Notes: generated by a model from the letters alone, not told the origin. A DNA stretch of 64,000 bases from Climacteris rufus (GCA_013398175.1 VZRZ01002227.1:164206-228205), one strand, 5' to 3'; positions 52,901 to 64,000 are shown, numbered from the stretch's first letter. Translations and numbers: made by a program.

Positions 52901-55239
52901 AAATACCTCACATTCCCTTGCATTTCTAGGAGTATTACTTGGCACAAATGTCAGTAGATAATTTGTGTGCATTGTACTCTTAGTGGACTGACAAGATTAA
53001 AAAACGTTGTGTACCAATAAAATGGTAAAAGATACCACATTTTGTTATTATCATAGAAGTAAGGTGGAATATGGGAACATTGTCATGCTTTACTTCCAAA
53101 ATATTTTGGCTTGCTCTGGTCTTCAGAAGTGGGCTGAATGGCACTCTACTTTTTGACAAGTCCATTTGTTGGTATGGGAGAAGTTGTCTGACTGGAAAAT
53201 CAATGTGATTTTTATACTAACCCTTGTCCTAATTTCAAGTCCACACCAGATGATGTGGCGTGTGAGCAATGTATGTGCACTCCCACTGAGTCAGGGACAG
53301 GTATGGGGTTTCACATAAGCCCTGACTAGGCCATTGGTGTGTCTTATGAATGGCTGTCACTTTTACTTCCTTTGTGAACAGCTTGTCTTCATATGATGTA
53401 TGAAGTGACTCTTTCAAGTTATTAAAAATTGAATAACACACATTAGAGTTTACTTTTGGTTATAGTTCTATGCCTAGTCTTGTAATTTTGGCCTTTGACA
53501 TCTGCTGAACATAATGCCTCCATTTTTCTGTCATGTGCAAGAATCAAGTCATGATTTAGGGTCCTTTGTATCCGCTTCTAGTCTCTACTTCTGGGATGGC
53601 AGAAGTTGCTTTTCTTTAATTCTTCCACTTCACTTTACATTTTACTTGATGACTGTTACTCAGCTATTCTGTGGTTAATAGTCTGAGTCCAATAGGTTTT
53701 CTTTATGTTCTTCCCAACTTCAAGAAAGTCATGCACATCACACAGACAATTGTTTTATTCGCTTAACTGCTCCAAATTTGCAGAGTATTGCAAGATTTTA
53801 AATATCTGTTTCAACAGTAAATTATGTTGAAAGTGATCTTCGCTTGTGTTGCACTTAAGGCAGTGGAAAAATCATATAGGCACAAATTGATGAAGGAAAT
53901 GTTAGGGTGAGTGTTTGAGAACTAAAGTTTGTTTAAGACTTATTAGCCAAATGTGTATTGGTAAAGTAAATGGACCCATACCTATTGACATCAAGCCTAG
54001 CTAGAAAAGCAGGTACCATGTCTATATGATTAAATTCTGTTTTATTGTCAGGAAGTGCCCAGGTGCCTCCAGCTGCTTTGTAGAGTGATGCTTTGGCTGT
54101 GTAAATCACTAAGCTCACACTGCCTGTTTGGGGTTAGTTTGCTCCGTGGCAGTCTGACAGGTCACCTCCAGAGACAATCAAGCCCCAGTGCCCAGGAGCA
54201 CTTTCAGGACATATTTAATGTACTAAATAAATGTAGCAGTTGAAGATGCAAAGAAGAGCATATCTAATATGCTTAATGAAAGTACATATATGTGCATCAT
54301 TGCAATATAAAGCAGAGGTTTTAAGTTTAAAATTGACACATTTAAATTACTCCAGACTTGGCCATATGATGTTAAAATTGCTGATGCCTAGGCTTCTCCA
54401 GGTATTGGGAATGTGTTCTGTGCTTCAAAAATCTTTTTCATAAGATAGATGTGAATTTGACTGCTGCCTAGGGGATGGTTGTATTATAATCCATGTCCCC
54501 CCACAAAATTCATTTCTGTGTTTCTAAAATGGGTTAGTTTGGTTTTTTGTAAATACTTTTCTACAGTAATTTGTACTTTTTTTTTATGGGTAATAGAACA
54601 CATAGAAATACTAATTTTGGGGAAGCTGTAGGTGTGGTGGAGTTTCATGCTGTGAATGTGAGTGTTTGGCACATCTTTTTTCTACCAGTAAACACAGCTT
54701 TCATAGAACAGCAGGTGTTCTGAGTTGACAAGTTGAGGTCTTTTCATGGCAAGCTAAAGGTCTCTAAGCTTGTTCATGTGTAGGGAAATGGTTACTACTG
54801 GTACTTCAGGAGGAGAGTTTTACTTTGGTGCAGATAAAATAGCAAGTTATGTCTGGCTAGTCTCAGAAATGTGAAGTATTTGTCATATATATATAAATAT
54901 TTTAATTAGCACATTTTTATCAGTGGTAAAATGAGTAACAACCATATAAATACTTACTAAATACATAATTTGACTTAGAATCTTAAACCATTCTTCGATT
55001 TTTTTCGGTTATGAAAAAGTCAGAATAGTACTTTTTATGGATGCTCTTTCATTGTGGGAAAGTGCAGTGCAGTTAAGGCAGAGTCTTGACATTTGGCTTG
55101 GCTTTAGATGTTTTGGTGATCTTGAGATGATACAGAAGAGTGTGAGGGGTCATGCACTGGTGGCTGTGTATGTGTTGATGGTCAGGCATGTGATTAGTTA
55201 ATTCAGTGTGTGGCTCATCTTGCTGAGAAATAGTGAATG
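40917..55239. other. Intronic stretch, no gene seen
   Basis: About 14 kb of AT-rich intron before the ATP11A exon. Visible details are a GC-richer patch at 48440-48575 that is open in all three forward frames but unrecognised, and a 10-bp-stem hairpin at 52876-52900. No mobile element or RNA gene was recognised. Open frames reach about 112 codons and none looks like a known protein. Confidence 0.6.
52876..52900. repeat. Short inverted repeat, 10-bp perfect stem
   Basis: The arms CTGTACAATT and AATTGTACAG are exact reverse complements around the 5-base loop TAATG. It is too short for a microRNA precursor, and a T-run terminator context would not be meaningful in this genome. No function is inferred. 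Confidence 0.6.
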
Positions 55240-55274
55240 AACTGACACAGTAACTCTTTTTTTCCCCCCCACAG
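55240..55274 (+). other. ATP11A: 3' splice site of the ATP11A exon: branch point, polypyrimidine tract, AG
   Basis: A branch-point-like CTGAC (candidate branch A at 55245) lies 29 bases before the acceptor AG at 55273-55274. Between them runs a strong pyrimidine tract (TCTTTTTTTCCCCCCCC) ending in ACAG. The upstream AG at 55249-55250 is only five bases from the candidate branch A, so it is unlikely to be used. This supports 55275 as the first exonic base, which also gives the exact start of the conserved peptide. Confidence 0.85.
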
Positions 55275-55397
55275 TGTGCTGGAGAAGAGAATTGGGTGGA
55301 CAGTCGGACTATTTATGTTGGGCATCGTGAGCCCCCTCCAGGCGCTGAAGCGTACATTCCACAGAGGTTTCCAGATAACAGAATAGTCTCATCAAAG
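55275..55397 (+). CDS. ATP11A: ATP11A coding exon (second coding exon), N-terminal segment of a P4-ATPase phospholipid flippase
   Basis: ATP11A, with its CDC50A/TMEM30A subunit, moves phosphatidylserine and phosphatidylethanolamine from the outer to the inner leaflet of the plasma membrane using ATP. This 123-base exon (41 codons, phase 0 at both ends) begins CAGEENWVDSRTIYVGHREP, includes the proline-rich PPPGAEAYIPQR, and ends DNRIVSSK. It is the cytosolic N-terminal segment before the first transmembrane helix and enters the phospholipid-ATPase N-terminal domain; catalytic P, N and A domain motifs lie in later exons outside the window. The residues match ATP11A far better than ATP11C, which diverges after CAGEE, or ATP11B, which lacks that block. 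From memory one position differs from human: Phe for Tyr before PDNR. Flanking splice sites are intact and there is no stop or frameshift, so the exon appears functional. Confidence 0.96.
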
Positions 55398-55403
55398 GTA
55401 GTG
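55398..55403 (+). other. ATP11A: 5' splice site of the ATP11A exon
   Basis: The exon ends TCAAAG and the intron begins GTAGTG. The last exon bases (AAG) and GTAG fit the donor consensus, but the usual G at intron position +5 is T, making this a somewhat weak donor. The protein match ends at the expected SSK, which supports the boundary. Confidence 0.88.
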
Positions 55404-58400
55404 ATATTTTTTCATTCATTTAGGTAAATCAGCTGAAGTTACTCTTTGTGTTTATTTCTTGCTTGCAAGATTTTTTCCTGTACTTCCTATATATTTTTCC
55501 TTGTCAGAACCAGCAGCGGTAAAGTGAAGGTATCTCAAATGTATTCTAGAGAAACAAATTGGAAACTAATTGCTAAGTTGCCTCTATAATGAACAGAAAT
55601 AGAATAATTTCTCCAGTGTTTACTGTAAGACATAGTATAGTACAGTCTTTCAGTGATAATGTGCTTTTCCACAAAAAAGAAAGCAATTTCCATTTGAGGC
55701 AATTGTGGAGTAAATAAAACCTTCCCAAGGAAAGACTGCATCCTTTGTATTCAAAAGCAATACTTCAAAGTACTAAAAATAGATTAATTTGTTGAGCATT
55801 TGTATTCATCCTCTCTACACAATAACAGTGCCATTTCCTTCAAAAGCTTATATTATTTCTATGGAGTTTTAGCAATAGTCTTTGTCACACTCATGAAAAT
55901 GAAATAGTTCTTAGTCTTGGTAATGTGATGCATTTGTGCTCTTTAGAAATCTCCAGTTGTCCTGCACTTCATCTAAGTTTTAACTTCCATAAGCTTCAGC
56001 AGCTTTCTGTGAGCAGTTGGGATATTGGTACTTTCCAGCTGGCTTGCTTTGGCCAAAGATTTGTGGCATAGAAATTTGAACACTTGCAGGTGATTGTATG
56101 GCTAACAATACAAGAACTCCCACATTTTTAATGTGCTTTGATTTTGATCTTCATGAGCTCACACCTTCAAGCCATTGTGAAATAATCAATTCAAAAAAAT
56201 AGCTCCTCTACTGGCAGAATTTTTTTGAACAGTGTCTCAAATCCCCAGCCATTGTAAGAGCCTTAGTAGCATTGTGATCTCAAGGAACTGAGTGATGACC
56301 CTCATGGACCTGAACCCCTGCAATCCAGTAACACAATGGCAAAGCTGTAATGAAAGCTGCACTTTCTGCAAATGGTCTCATTTCTAATCAGAGATTTTGT
56401 ATTTACTACCTTCTTTCCGTGCTTCAATCAAAGACAGGATCATAAGAAGCAGCATAGTATTTAGGCATCTTTGATTAGATAGAATATTTGAAAGGTAATG
56501 CAGTAAATAATACAGATGAAGTACAGTCAGACTGGTACAGTGGGAAATCTTGTGCTCTACACATTGATTTGTAGTGCCTTTTGAATTATGGAAAGGTAAA
56601 CACGTTTTATGCAAATTTTTGTACTGCTGTGACAGTTTTCATACTCTTTCATCTCATCTGGAATGTGTGTAAATAAAGCCAATGAAGTTACTGCAGATAC
56701 TTTTCTTGAAATAAAACCATCCTGCTCAACTATGCAAGGTATTTTAACATCTTTTTGTGGTTATTAAGTTAGTGAAAGTTTAAAGTTACTTTGTTTTGCA
56801 GAGTGAGACTTAAGTATGACTTAAACCTGGCCTGAGCTAGGGAGTTGCTGCTAGTGATTAGTAAATATGACTTCAACCAGTTCAGGACAGAGACTTCACT
56901 ATATCTTTATTTGGATATAAAGCATATTCAGTTAAATGTTTTAAATGCTAAACTCTAGTTGTGATCTGTATCTGTAAATAGCCTTTCATGAACAAAAAGT
57001 GTTAGTGTAAATTTTATATATGCATAATGTTTGTCATTTTTTTCTGTTTATTCATTAAACTTTTCTCACTTAAATGTCTTTGTGAAAATAAATACTGATG
57101 ATATTTCAGGAGGGAATAGAATTCACGTGAATGCTTCATAATATTGAACAGTTCCTTAGACTGTTGAAAGCTATTTTAATTACAGTTGTCTGTATGTGAG
57201 AATTTTCCATGTGGTTTTGCCTGTGCTGTCCCTTTCAAATAAACTATTATTCCCATGCTCCATCTCAAACAGCCTGGAAAAAACACCATTGTGACTTGAC
57301 CTGCATTCATTCTAGTTCTGTAAAGTCTTAACCTTGCACCCATCCTTGTCCCTTGCTGGCTTATAAACACTCTGGAGAGAGCACCTATTACAGCACAGGA
57401 AACACAGACAAACTTCCTGAGCAATGATCAAATGTGCAAAATTAAGATGGCAAGAGTTAGAGTAGAATGGTTGGAGTAGAATAAATGGCAAGCACACGGT
57501 ATCATGTCACCTCAACCATGAAGGATACTTCCTTCATCTTTCGTCAGCAAGGCACACAGGAACTTTCAGCTGGGCTTTTATAGGTTTTTAGTGCTTATGC
57601 AAGAAGGTGTTTGATTGTTCTTCAAGGATGAGAAACTCTAAACTTCATGTGCAGATTTTACCAATTTAAGACAAAATGAATTTCTATAAAGGGTAGTTTA
57701 AAACCATGAGGCAATGTCATCAATTTGTCTGTCTGTATGCTGCTTTACGAAAAAAGTCTTGTCGTAAAGCCCTGAAAAAGACAGCAGCTTGCACTAATAT
57801 GAACCTTAGACTTTACTACTCCTTCCAAAGGTGCACTTTACTGTGCTTCTTCACCAGAGGCTTCCTGGTGTCAGCAAGGTAATGGTTTGATTCAAGTACA
57901 GAGAGATATTTTTTGTACGTTGCAGTGTCGCTGTGGAATGTGGTTAATGCTCTGTCTACTTAATGATACATTCCTGGTCATGAGAAATGATACAGAGACA
58001 GACTTTGGCCAAACAAAAGTGTTCTGTTGGTTTGATGTGTTAGTTCAATTATGGTGTTAACAATGTCGTGCAAAAGGTCTGTGTTGAAGTACTAAAAGAC
58101 AAAAACTCCTGTCTTTTGGATTATGCATGCAGTTCCTTTTATGTTCTAGAGACAGTGACCTTTGTAATGTGGATCCTTATGTTGATCTAACTTTTAGCTA
58201 CTTCAGCTGCCTTGGGAGTTGGCCTTTAAAGTGGCTGTTATGTGCCCTTGATTGAATTTATCACATGACAGTGCTGCAGCCTGGCAAAATATCAGCTGGT
58301 AGAAGAACCCCAAAGCTTCAAACCTAGAAGAAAGGAAGTAATTGAATTGACAGGGAGGTGGCTTTTTTTCTTTAAGAAATTGTACACATTTTGATATTAT

Positions 58401-61400
58401 TTACTTTTTGGTAGAACTTACAGATTAAAAGGAAACTAAGTTAAGCTATGCAGCAATAGCAGCTACCAAAACTTATTGAGAAACAACCCTTTTATTCTTC
58501 TGAAACAGCATTTCATTTGTTTTAAAAACTGATAAATTGCACAGGAACTTTTTAATACAAAACTTCCTTAATGCCCAAGCTGCTTATTATTCTGCTGGGA
58601 ATGCATTTTTGTATTTAGTAATCTTTAATGGATTTCTCCTCTGTGAATTCCATGTAAATTCTCAGAATACACAGTTAAAGAGCAGTTAAACTATAGAAAT
58701 GTTTACCAAGAGAAACTGTGAAACCTTCATTATGAGACTGCCTGCTAATTTGAGATCATATTCCAAGTCCTTGAATCTGACAGTTACTGTAATTTTCTGT
58801 CTTGTTTCTGTTGCTGGTCTTTCACCATATTCCATTCCAGGAGGAATAACCTTAGCCTGTTCAATAATTGTTTTTGTAGAAACTAGTCCATGCCTTTGCT
58901 CAGGTTTGGTCTGTACCTTTTCCCAAGCCAGTGGAGTCATGCACAGATCATTCAATACATGGCAAACTGTGGATTTGTATAGTGCCATGATGGTTTTAGT
59001 TTGTTATTAATTTGTTAATATTTTTCAGTATCCAAATTCCCTTTTCCTGAAGTTAATCTGATACCTTTATAGAACTGCTATGCTTCAAGGATCTCATCTG
59101 TAGACAAAGTAGGGATTGCATCTCCTGTTCCAGCTGAATCAGTGAACTGAAGACTAATTGGATGTGTACATTGCTCTTGACTAGAAGGAAAAATGTTACC
59201 AAAGGCAGAATCTTTTTTGAGGCAACAGTATGGAGTTCACAGGAACATGATACATTATACAAGCTGCTTATAGCTTTCAAAAAAAAAAACCAAAAAATGA
59301 ACCACAAGAAAAATTTCAAAAATGCCTTGATAGGAATAGCTTGTTGAATGAGAGACCAGAGAATTTCTTGTGTCTCAGACACCTGACAAACTTAGAAGAC
59401 CCAGGAACTTTAGGCAGGAGAACTGGTTGTTCTTTTTTTTTCCCATACCACCCATACAGAAGTTGGGTTAGGGAGACTTAAAAAGTCTTTTACTCTTCCT
59501 TTCAGTCTGTGGGTAATCAATACACATTATTTTGCCTTGGTGGTCCTGTCCAGCTGAACACTTTTACTGTCTTAGTTTCATAAAGAGAAATTTTTACAGC
59601 TACAGAACCCACTTGTGCCTGGATCACCAGCATAACTGCAGGCAGCAGGGCCTAAGCTCCCAGAAGATGGTACTGAAGAATAGTGGGATACAACTCTTAA
59701 GTGAAATGCAAGATTGACTCTTCAGTGGATGCAGAACTAGGACTTGAAGAATTTGCCCTAAGGAAATGTGACTAAAATTAAATTATATATGAAATTACGA
59801 AGTGCTCACTTGTGCTGTAGCTTTATTTCCTTTTCTTCCTATAGAGAAGCAGTAAGGTGGACTCGGATGGGAGCACAGTACTGCTATTATTTCCTCCTTT
59901 GAAATGCTGTACGCTATATTCATGGACCAGACGTGATCCTGGTTTTGTTGCACAAATAATGCAGTCTTCTGTTTTCTGCCTGTTTCCTTAGCACTTTTCA
60001 CCAAATACTGATCCAAACATTGATTTCTGTGATAGTAGCCTGAGACAGTAATGCTGCATGTTGAGAATCCTGTACATTACAAGGGAAACCTTAGCTACCT
60101 TCAGTGCTAATCTGATTAATTGTGTCATCTCAATCGCAGTGACTAATAGTTAAATAAAGTTAAGTAATTCTGACATATTTCAGTAGATGTTGTTGAAATA
60201 CTCCTTTCTTTGAGCAGAAATTGATGCCCTTGTACTGTACCTCTTCCCTGCAGCACTTGCTCATAGTGCCATTATAAACACACAAAACTGTGTGTGCGCT
60301 CTGATTTTTTCATTTTGTTGCCACATTTAGAAGAAATGTTAATACTGAAGCATAAGGAAATATTTGAACATCTCTGTCAAGATGAGCTGCTTGGAACCCA
60401 GCAGAGACCTAGGCTGTCCCCCACTTTTTCAAGGTGATGCTTCATAACTGGAAGGCTTTGTCTGGCCTCTCTAGGGCCATGACATAGCAGTTTCAAGATG
60501 AGGAGTTCAAACACAGCCCTAAGCAATGACATTTGGAAGTCAGAAAAGCATCCAAAGCCCACAGTGGGAACAGGCGTGGTCATGTGTTTGTGAAGCTGAT
60601 AAATAATTGTGTAGCACACTCTGTGGGCACAGAGAGGGTGGGTAGGCAGAAATGTATATGGGACAGGGACTAATGCAGAGACTGTTGTGTGTGCCTTTTA
60701 GTGTGAACCTACTGGTCTGCTCTAAAAGCAGCTGTAACACCGAGCTCTCCATTTCTGCCTGGGTAATCCCCTGGCCTCCCAGCCACGCTGGCTGCAGCAG
60801 GAGGTCAGACCCAATGCTGCAAGGGCTGAGGAGTCAGGTGTGCCCAGCCCTGACAAAGAGTCAGTGGGGCAGGAGCTGCTAATAAAGGGGAAGAGTAAAG
60901 GGACGTGGTTGGCAGTAAAGCTGAAATGCTTCTGAATCAGTTGGACTCTCAAAGGTGCCAGCTCAGGGATCCCAGTACCTGAGATGGGATGGCGGTGCAT
61001 AAGTGTGCACTTCTTCCAGGCACAGTAATACAATTTCCTTCTGGGGATAACTGCCAGTGCCTAGAGAGAGCAAGGAAGAGCTCCTCTTTGCTCTTAATGA
61101 TCCTGCTCAGCGTGGGATTTCCAGGTCAGAGGCTCTCTGCAACCTCTCCTGTGTTCCCAGGAGAAGCCATTTACCCTTCCCATGACTCAGTCCAGGGTTA
61201 TTAGCAGTGTTTTATCTTCTGCTGGTACTGCCTCTAACAGAGCTCAGTATGGTGCCTGCATGGAGCAAGAGAGGATCAGAAGAAGGAAGAAGAACATGCA
61301 GGTCCAAACCTAACACCAGGGAACACAGGTGTAATCCTTCTCACTTTACAAGTGAGAAAGTGAAGCTTGCTTGCTCTCTCACACTCTTTTCTGTTTTCCT

Positions 61401-62403
61401 AACATTCCCTGTGACTTCTGCCTTCAGTCAGTCATCCTTGCTGAAGATTTTTTTCTTTTTAAAATTTTTGATTAGATAATTATAGATGCTGGGGATGTCT
61501 TTGTCAGAGGAGTTAATGGGATTAATAGCCTCTATAAGAATGAAAGTTGCTGAACAGGGACTACTAAAGATAGACTTGTTTGTAATAGAAATCTTGTTTT
61601 ATCAGCAACTGTTTTTAAGAAACCTTATACTAAAATAGGTATGCTTGTTAATCAAATGCATATGTTTGATCCAGCTTCTCCAAATCAGTTTCATTTTTGT
61701 ACTTTCTCTGAATATGCTGCTGGTTGTTATTTACTTGTAAAAGCCCTACATATAGCAGAGCTTCCAGTGATCCCTGGGTTGAGAACGACCTTGTGATGTG
61801 GAGAAACAGCAGTCCCTCCCTCAGTGCTGTGGTAAACACTGTGCAGATGGTGCCTATGTTAATACTTTTGTTAAAATACTGTTAATTGTGTCTTTCTGCG
61901 TTCATTCCAAATTGTCATGAATACGACAAAGTCCTTTTCAAAATATTCTTATTTTATTGAGTAATATGTAAGCACGGAAGTCTGATTTTTTTTTTTCAAG
62001 TTAAAGCCTTAATACTAATTTAATACATTAAAGAACATAGATCAGTTCTGCTGTAAACTTCTTATATGTTTGTAAGCAAGTCACTTGAGTTAGACAAGGC
62101 ATGCTCTAAACTCAGTTCTTAGGATTTTGGGTAATTACTGACTTCCTATTTTTTCATACCCTTTGCTATAGTTTTCTCTACCAGTTCTCTACTCTATTAG
62201 GTGGATGCTGCATGTGTTTCAAAAAAAAGTAATAGTTTTATAAATAAAATTACCTTTACAAAAAAAGGTCAAACTTTCAATCAGACCTTTTTTAGCTATT
62301 CTGTTGATGATGGATACCTATATGTATATAATACATGTAATATTTATGTTGTTTTAATAACATAGTACTATGTGAGGTAGTATTATATATAAAGTGTAGC
62401 GTC
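55404..62403. other. Intronic stretch, no gene seen
   Basis: About 7 kb of intron 2. Overlapping open frames on opposite strands at 58686-58988 (minus, 100 codons) and 58699-59010 (plus, 103 codons) are not recognised. A GC-richer patch at about 60730-61200 includes an AP-1 consensus TGACTCA at 61183-61189. No repeat family was identified. Confidence 0.55.
57742..57770. repeat. Short inverted repeat with 9-bp perfect stem containing CpG
   Basis: The arms GCTTTACGA and TCGTAAAGC are exact reverse complements with an 11-base spacer. Preservation of a CpG in both arms is slightly unusual in this CpG-depleted intron. Function is unknown. Confidence 0.55.
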
Positions 62404-62740
62404 TAGTACCTAAAAGGAGCCTACAAAAAAGCTGTAGAGGGGCTTTTTCCAAGGGCATTAAGTGATGGGGCATGGAAGAAGGGCTTTAAACTGAGAGAGA
62501 GCTGGTTTAAATTGGCTATTACGAAGAAATTTTTTCCTGAAAGGATGATGAGGCACAGAAACAGGCTGCCCAGAGAAGTTGTGGATGCTGCATCTCTGGA
62601 AGTGTTCAAGGTCAGGCTGGATGGAGCTTGGAGCAACCTGGTCAATTGGAAGGTGTCCTTGCCCAACGCAGGGGGATTGGTATTAGATGGTCTTGAGAAG
62701 GTCTTGAATGTGCTTTTCCACCCAAACCTCATTCTATGAT
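62404..62740 (+). mobile_element. CR1 LINE 3'-end fragment, best preserved in the window
   Basis: This copy follows the CR1 3' end closely: AGTACCTAAAAGGAGCCTAC, GGGCTTTTTCCAAGGGCATT, 'ggctttaaactgagagagagctggtttaaattgg', CAGGCTGCCCAGAGAAGTTG, 'ggaagtgttcaaggtcaggctggatggagcttggagcaacctggtc' and a final ATTCTATGAT. A 75-codon open frame (62512-62739) preserves the end of the CR1 ORF2 reading frame, including NRLPREVVDA and SLEVFKVRLDGA, showing limited decay. The element is 5'-truncated to about 340 bases, lacks the reverse-transcriptase core and cannot move. The simple tail has drifted into an AT-rich palindrome (62736-62756). Confidence 0.95.
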
Positions 62741-64000
62741 ATACATGATATATCATATCATGATGCCTGGAAATCTAGTTTTTAAACTGCAGCTTTAAGA
62801 ATGCATTGTTTCTTGGAAATTGATAGATAGTATAAAAACGTGTACATTAGAAATACTGAGGTCACCATGTACGCAAATGACTGCAAGATCAGCTTTTCTC
62901 TATACTTCCCTATTATCCTCAGGATGGATTTTGTTTTGCAGAAGGAATGAGAATTAGCATAGGGAAATGTCTATGAACCAGGGTTAAACCAATATAGTAG
63001 ACATTTTTGTGGTAATAGTTTTAAGCATTTACAAGAAACAGTCAGAAAGGTTGAGGGGAAAGAGTGAAATCAGAGCGGGTTAGAAAAGAGATGGTGATTA
63101 TTTAAAACAATCTGTAAGAAACTGAGGTGTTGACAGAACTCAGTATGAAGTGTTCTTTCTTACAGCTTCAGCTTTTGATGTAAAGTGATTACTTAAGGAA
63201 CTCTCCTTTTTCTTAACAAAATACCTGCCTCTTAGGATGAAAAGAGAAGCTTGAAACACTAGCCAAAATTCTGGCATGCAGATAGCAAACGAAAAGGTCA
63301 AAGTTTGTTTAAAAATATCAAATGATTGTCAAAATGCTTCTGTATTTTACATTTTTTGATTTGTGCAACTGGCTGCAACAAGTTGGTGTTGGAGCTGAAA
63401 GCAACGTGGTATCAGTAGAAGGGACGCAAGGATTGGTGAGATGCAGCCAGAGGCATGAGCAGGATACTACAGAGGTGCTTGTAAGTTCAGAAATACACCA
63501 GCACTGCAGGTGCTACTGTGATTATAAATGGGAAGAAAATCTACTTGAATGATGTTTTGACACCAGACTGATTTTACAGGTTCTTGCACGGTGCTTCAGA
63601 CGCATCTGTTGGCACAACGTGTTCGTCTCTGGGATGAACACGTAACAACTGCTCTTGCTGTCTGCTGGGTTAACTCCTGGGTGCAAAAAGCACCAGTGTG
63701 CTCTGGCCTCTCAGTCTTTTGTAGCCTTTTAAAGAGATCAATTAAGCCTTCCCCAACTTAAAAGCTTATCTAAAGAAGTGTGTAACTGCTTGAAAACCTT
63801 ATATCCTTCAAGTGAATTACGATGGTAAAAAGGTAGTTAAATATGCATAAACTGCTTTTCAAGAGTTTTCAAAGAGCATGACTAGAAATCAGCTGAAGAA
63901 GAGAGATGGTATTAATAACTCTGGGCATCGTTATCCAATGTATTTAATATCATCATTTTTAATGTCTTTCCTTTAAAGATTTTTATTTTGTTCCTGCCTA
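62741..64000. other. Intronic stretch to the right edge, no gene seen
   Basis: AT-rich intron 2. The only structure picked out is the 11-bp-stem hairpin at 63617-63643. The open frame at 63322-63552 is unrecognised. Confidence 0.55.
63617..63643. repeat. Hairpin-forming inverted repeat, 11-bp stem
   Basis: The arms ACGTGTTCGTC and GATGAACACGT pair along 11 positions, one of them a G-U/G-T mismatch, around the 5-base loop TCTGG. Several CpGs are kept. Surrounding sequence is non-repetitive. It is too short by itself for a microRNA precursor, and no longer stem was seen to extend it. Confidence 0.55.

Larger units (their letters stand above)
496..55274 (+). other. ATP11A: ATP11A intron 1 (long first intron, most of the window)
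   Basis: This is non-coding sequence between the CpG-rich left edge and the acceptor of the ATP11A exon at 55275. It is AT-rich and dominated by T/A runs. It contains no recognisable exon except the candidate alternative first exon at 39263. Its left boundary is inferred, because exon 1 itself is outside the window, so the true intron is at least this long. Long first introns of flippase genes commonly hold regulatory DNA, and the internal CpG island at 39 kb and the X-box at 6.7 kb are the visible candidates. Confidence 0.65.
55398..64000 (+). other. ATP11A: ATP11A intron 2 (5' part, continues beyond the window)
   Basis: AT-rich intron to the right edge. I looked for the next ATP11A exon, whose conserved product starts YT(F/L)WNF and continues towards the first transmembrane helix, and did not find it, so the intron is longer than 8.6 kb. 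It contains one CR1 copy (62404-62740), hairpins at 57742-57770 and 63617-63643, and a GC-richer patch at 60.7-61.2 kb. Confidence 0.85.

Noticed and set aside
1..64000. tRNA genes, CRISPR arrays, LTR retrotransposons, viral insertions and DNA transposons.
   Set aside because: No tRNA B-box-type sequence, regular spaced repeats, long terminal repeats, primer-binding site or transposase-like frame was recognised on either strand by reading. A covariance-model and repeat-library scan would be needed to exclude diverged copies.
55404..64000. The next ATP11A exon, expected to encode YT(F/L)WNF and the run-up to the first transmembrane helix.
   Set aside because: No matching reading frame between plausible splice sites was found, so it must lie beyond the right edge.

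Overview
The window looks like vertebrate nuclear DNA, most likely from a bird. The AT-rich, gene-poor sequence carries CR1 LINE fragments whose 3' ends finish in degenerate copies of the (ATTCTRTG)n tail typical of avian CR1. No Alu-like or L1-like sequence was recognised. A turtle or crocodilian is possible, because CR1 also occurs there, but the tails and the small number of repeats favour a bird.

Only one protein-coding exon can be identified with confidence. It lies at 55275-55397 on the + strand, is 41 codons long and is flanked by good splice signals. It encodes the extreme N-terminal cytosolic segment of the P4-ATPase phospholipid flippase ATP11A. The peptide matches ATP11A much better than the paralogues ATP11B or ATP11C. 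The window is therefore read as: the tail of a CpG island at 1-495, probably the downstream shoulder of the ATP11A promoter with coding exon 1 just outside the window; about 55 kb of intron 1; the second coding exon; and at least 8.6 kb of intron 2. Exon 3 is not found in the window.

Inside intron 1 the outstanding element is a compact second CpG island at about 39018-39360. Its first ATG in any frame, at 39263, has a strong Kozak context. It opens 16 codons that end exactly at a consensus splice donor, in the same phase (0) in which the ATP11A exon at 55275 begins. This is the best candidate for something undescribed: an alternative promoter and first coding exon giving ATP11A a different N-terminus. 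It is inference until transcript data are examined.

The rest is intronic sequence. It holds five younger CR1 3'-end fragments (near 23.7, 30.9, 33.6, 40.8 and 62.6 kb), one long decayed CR1/L3-like element (about 25.2-26.7 kb), a near-perfect RFX X-box palindrome (6677-6690), several short hairpins and homopolymer tracts. No tRNA, rRNA, CRISPR array, LTR retroelement, viral insertion or DNA transposon was recognised. The many short open frames have the lengths expected by chance in 64 kb. No new multi-gene system is visible.
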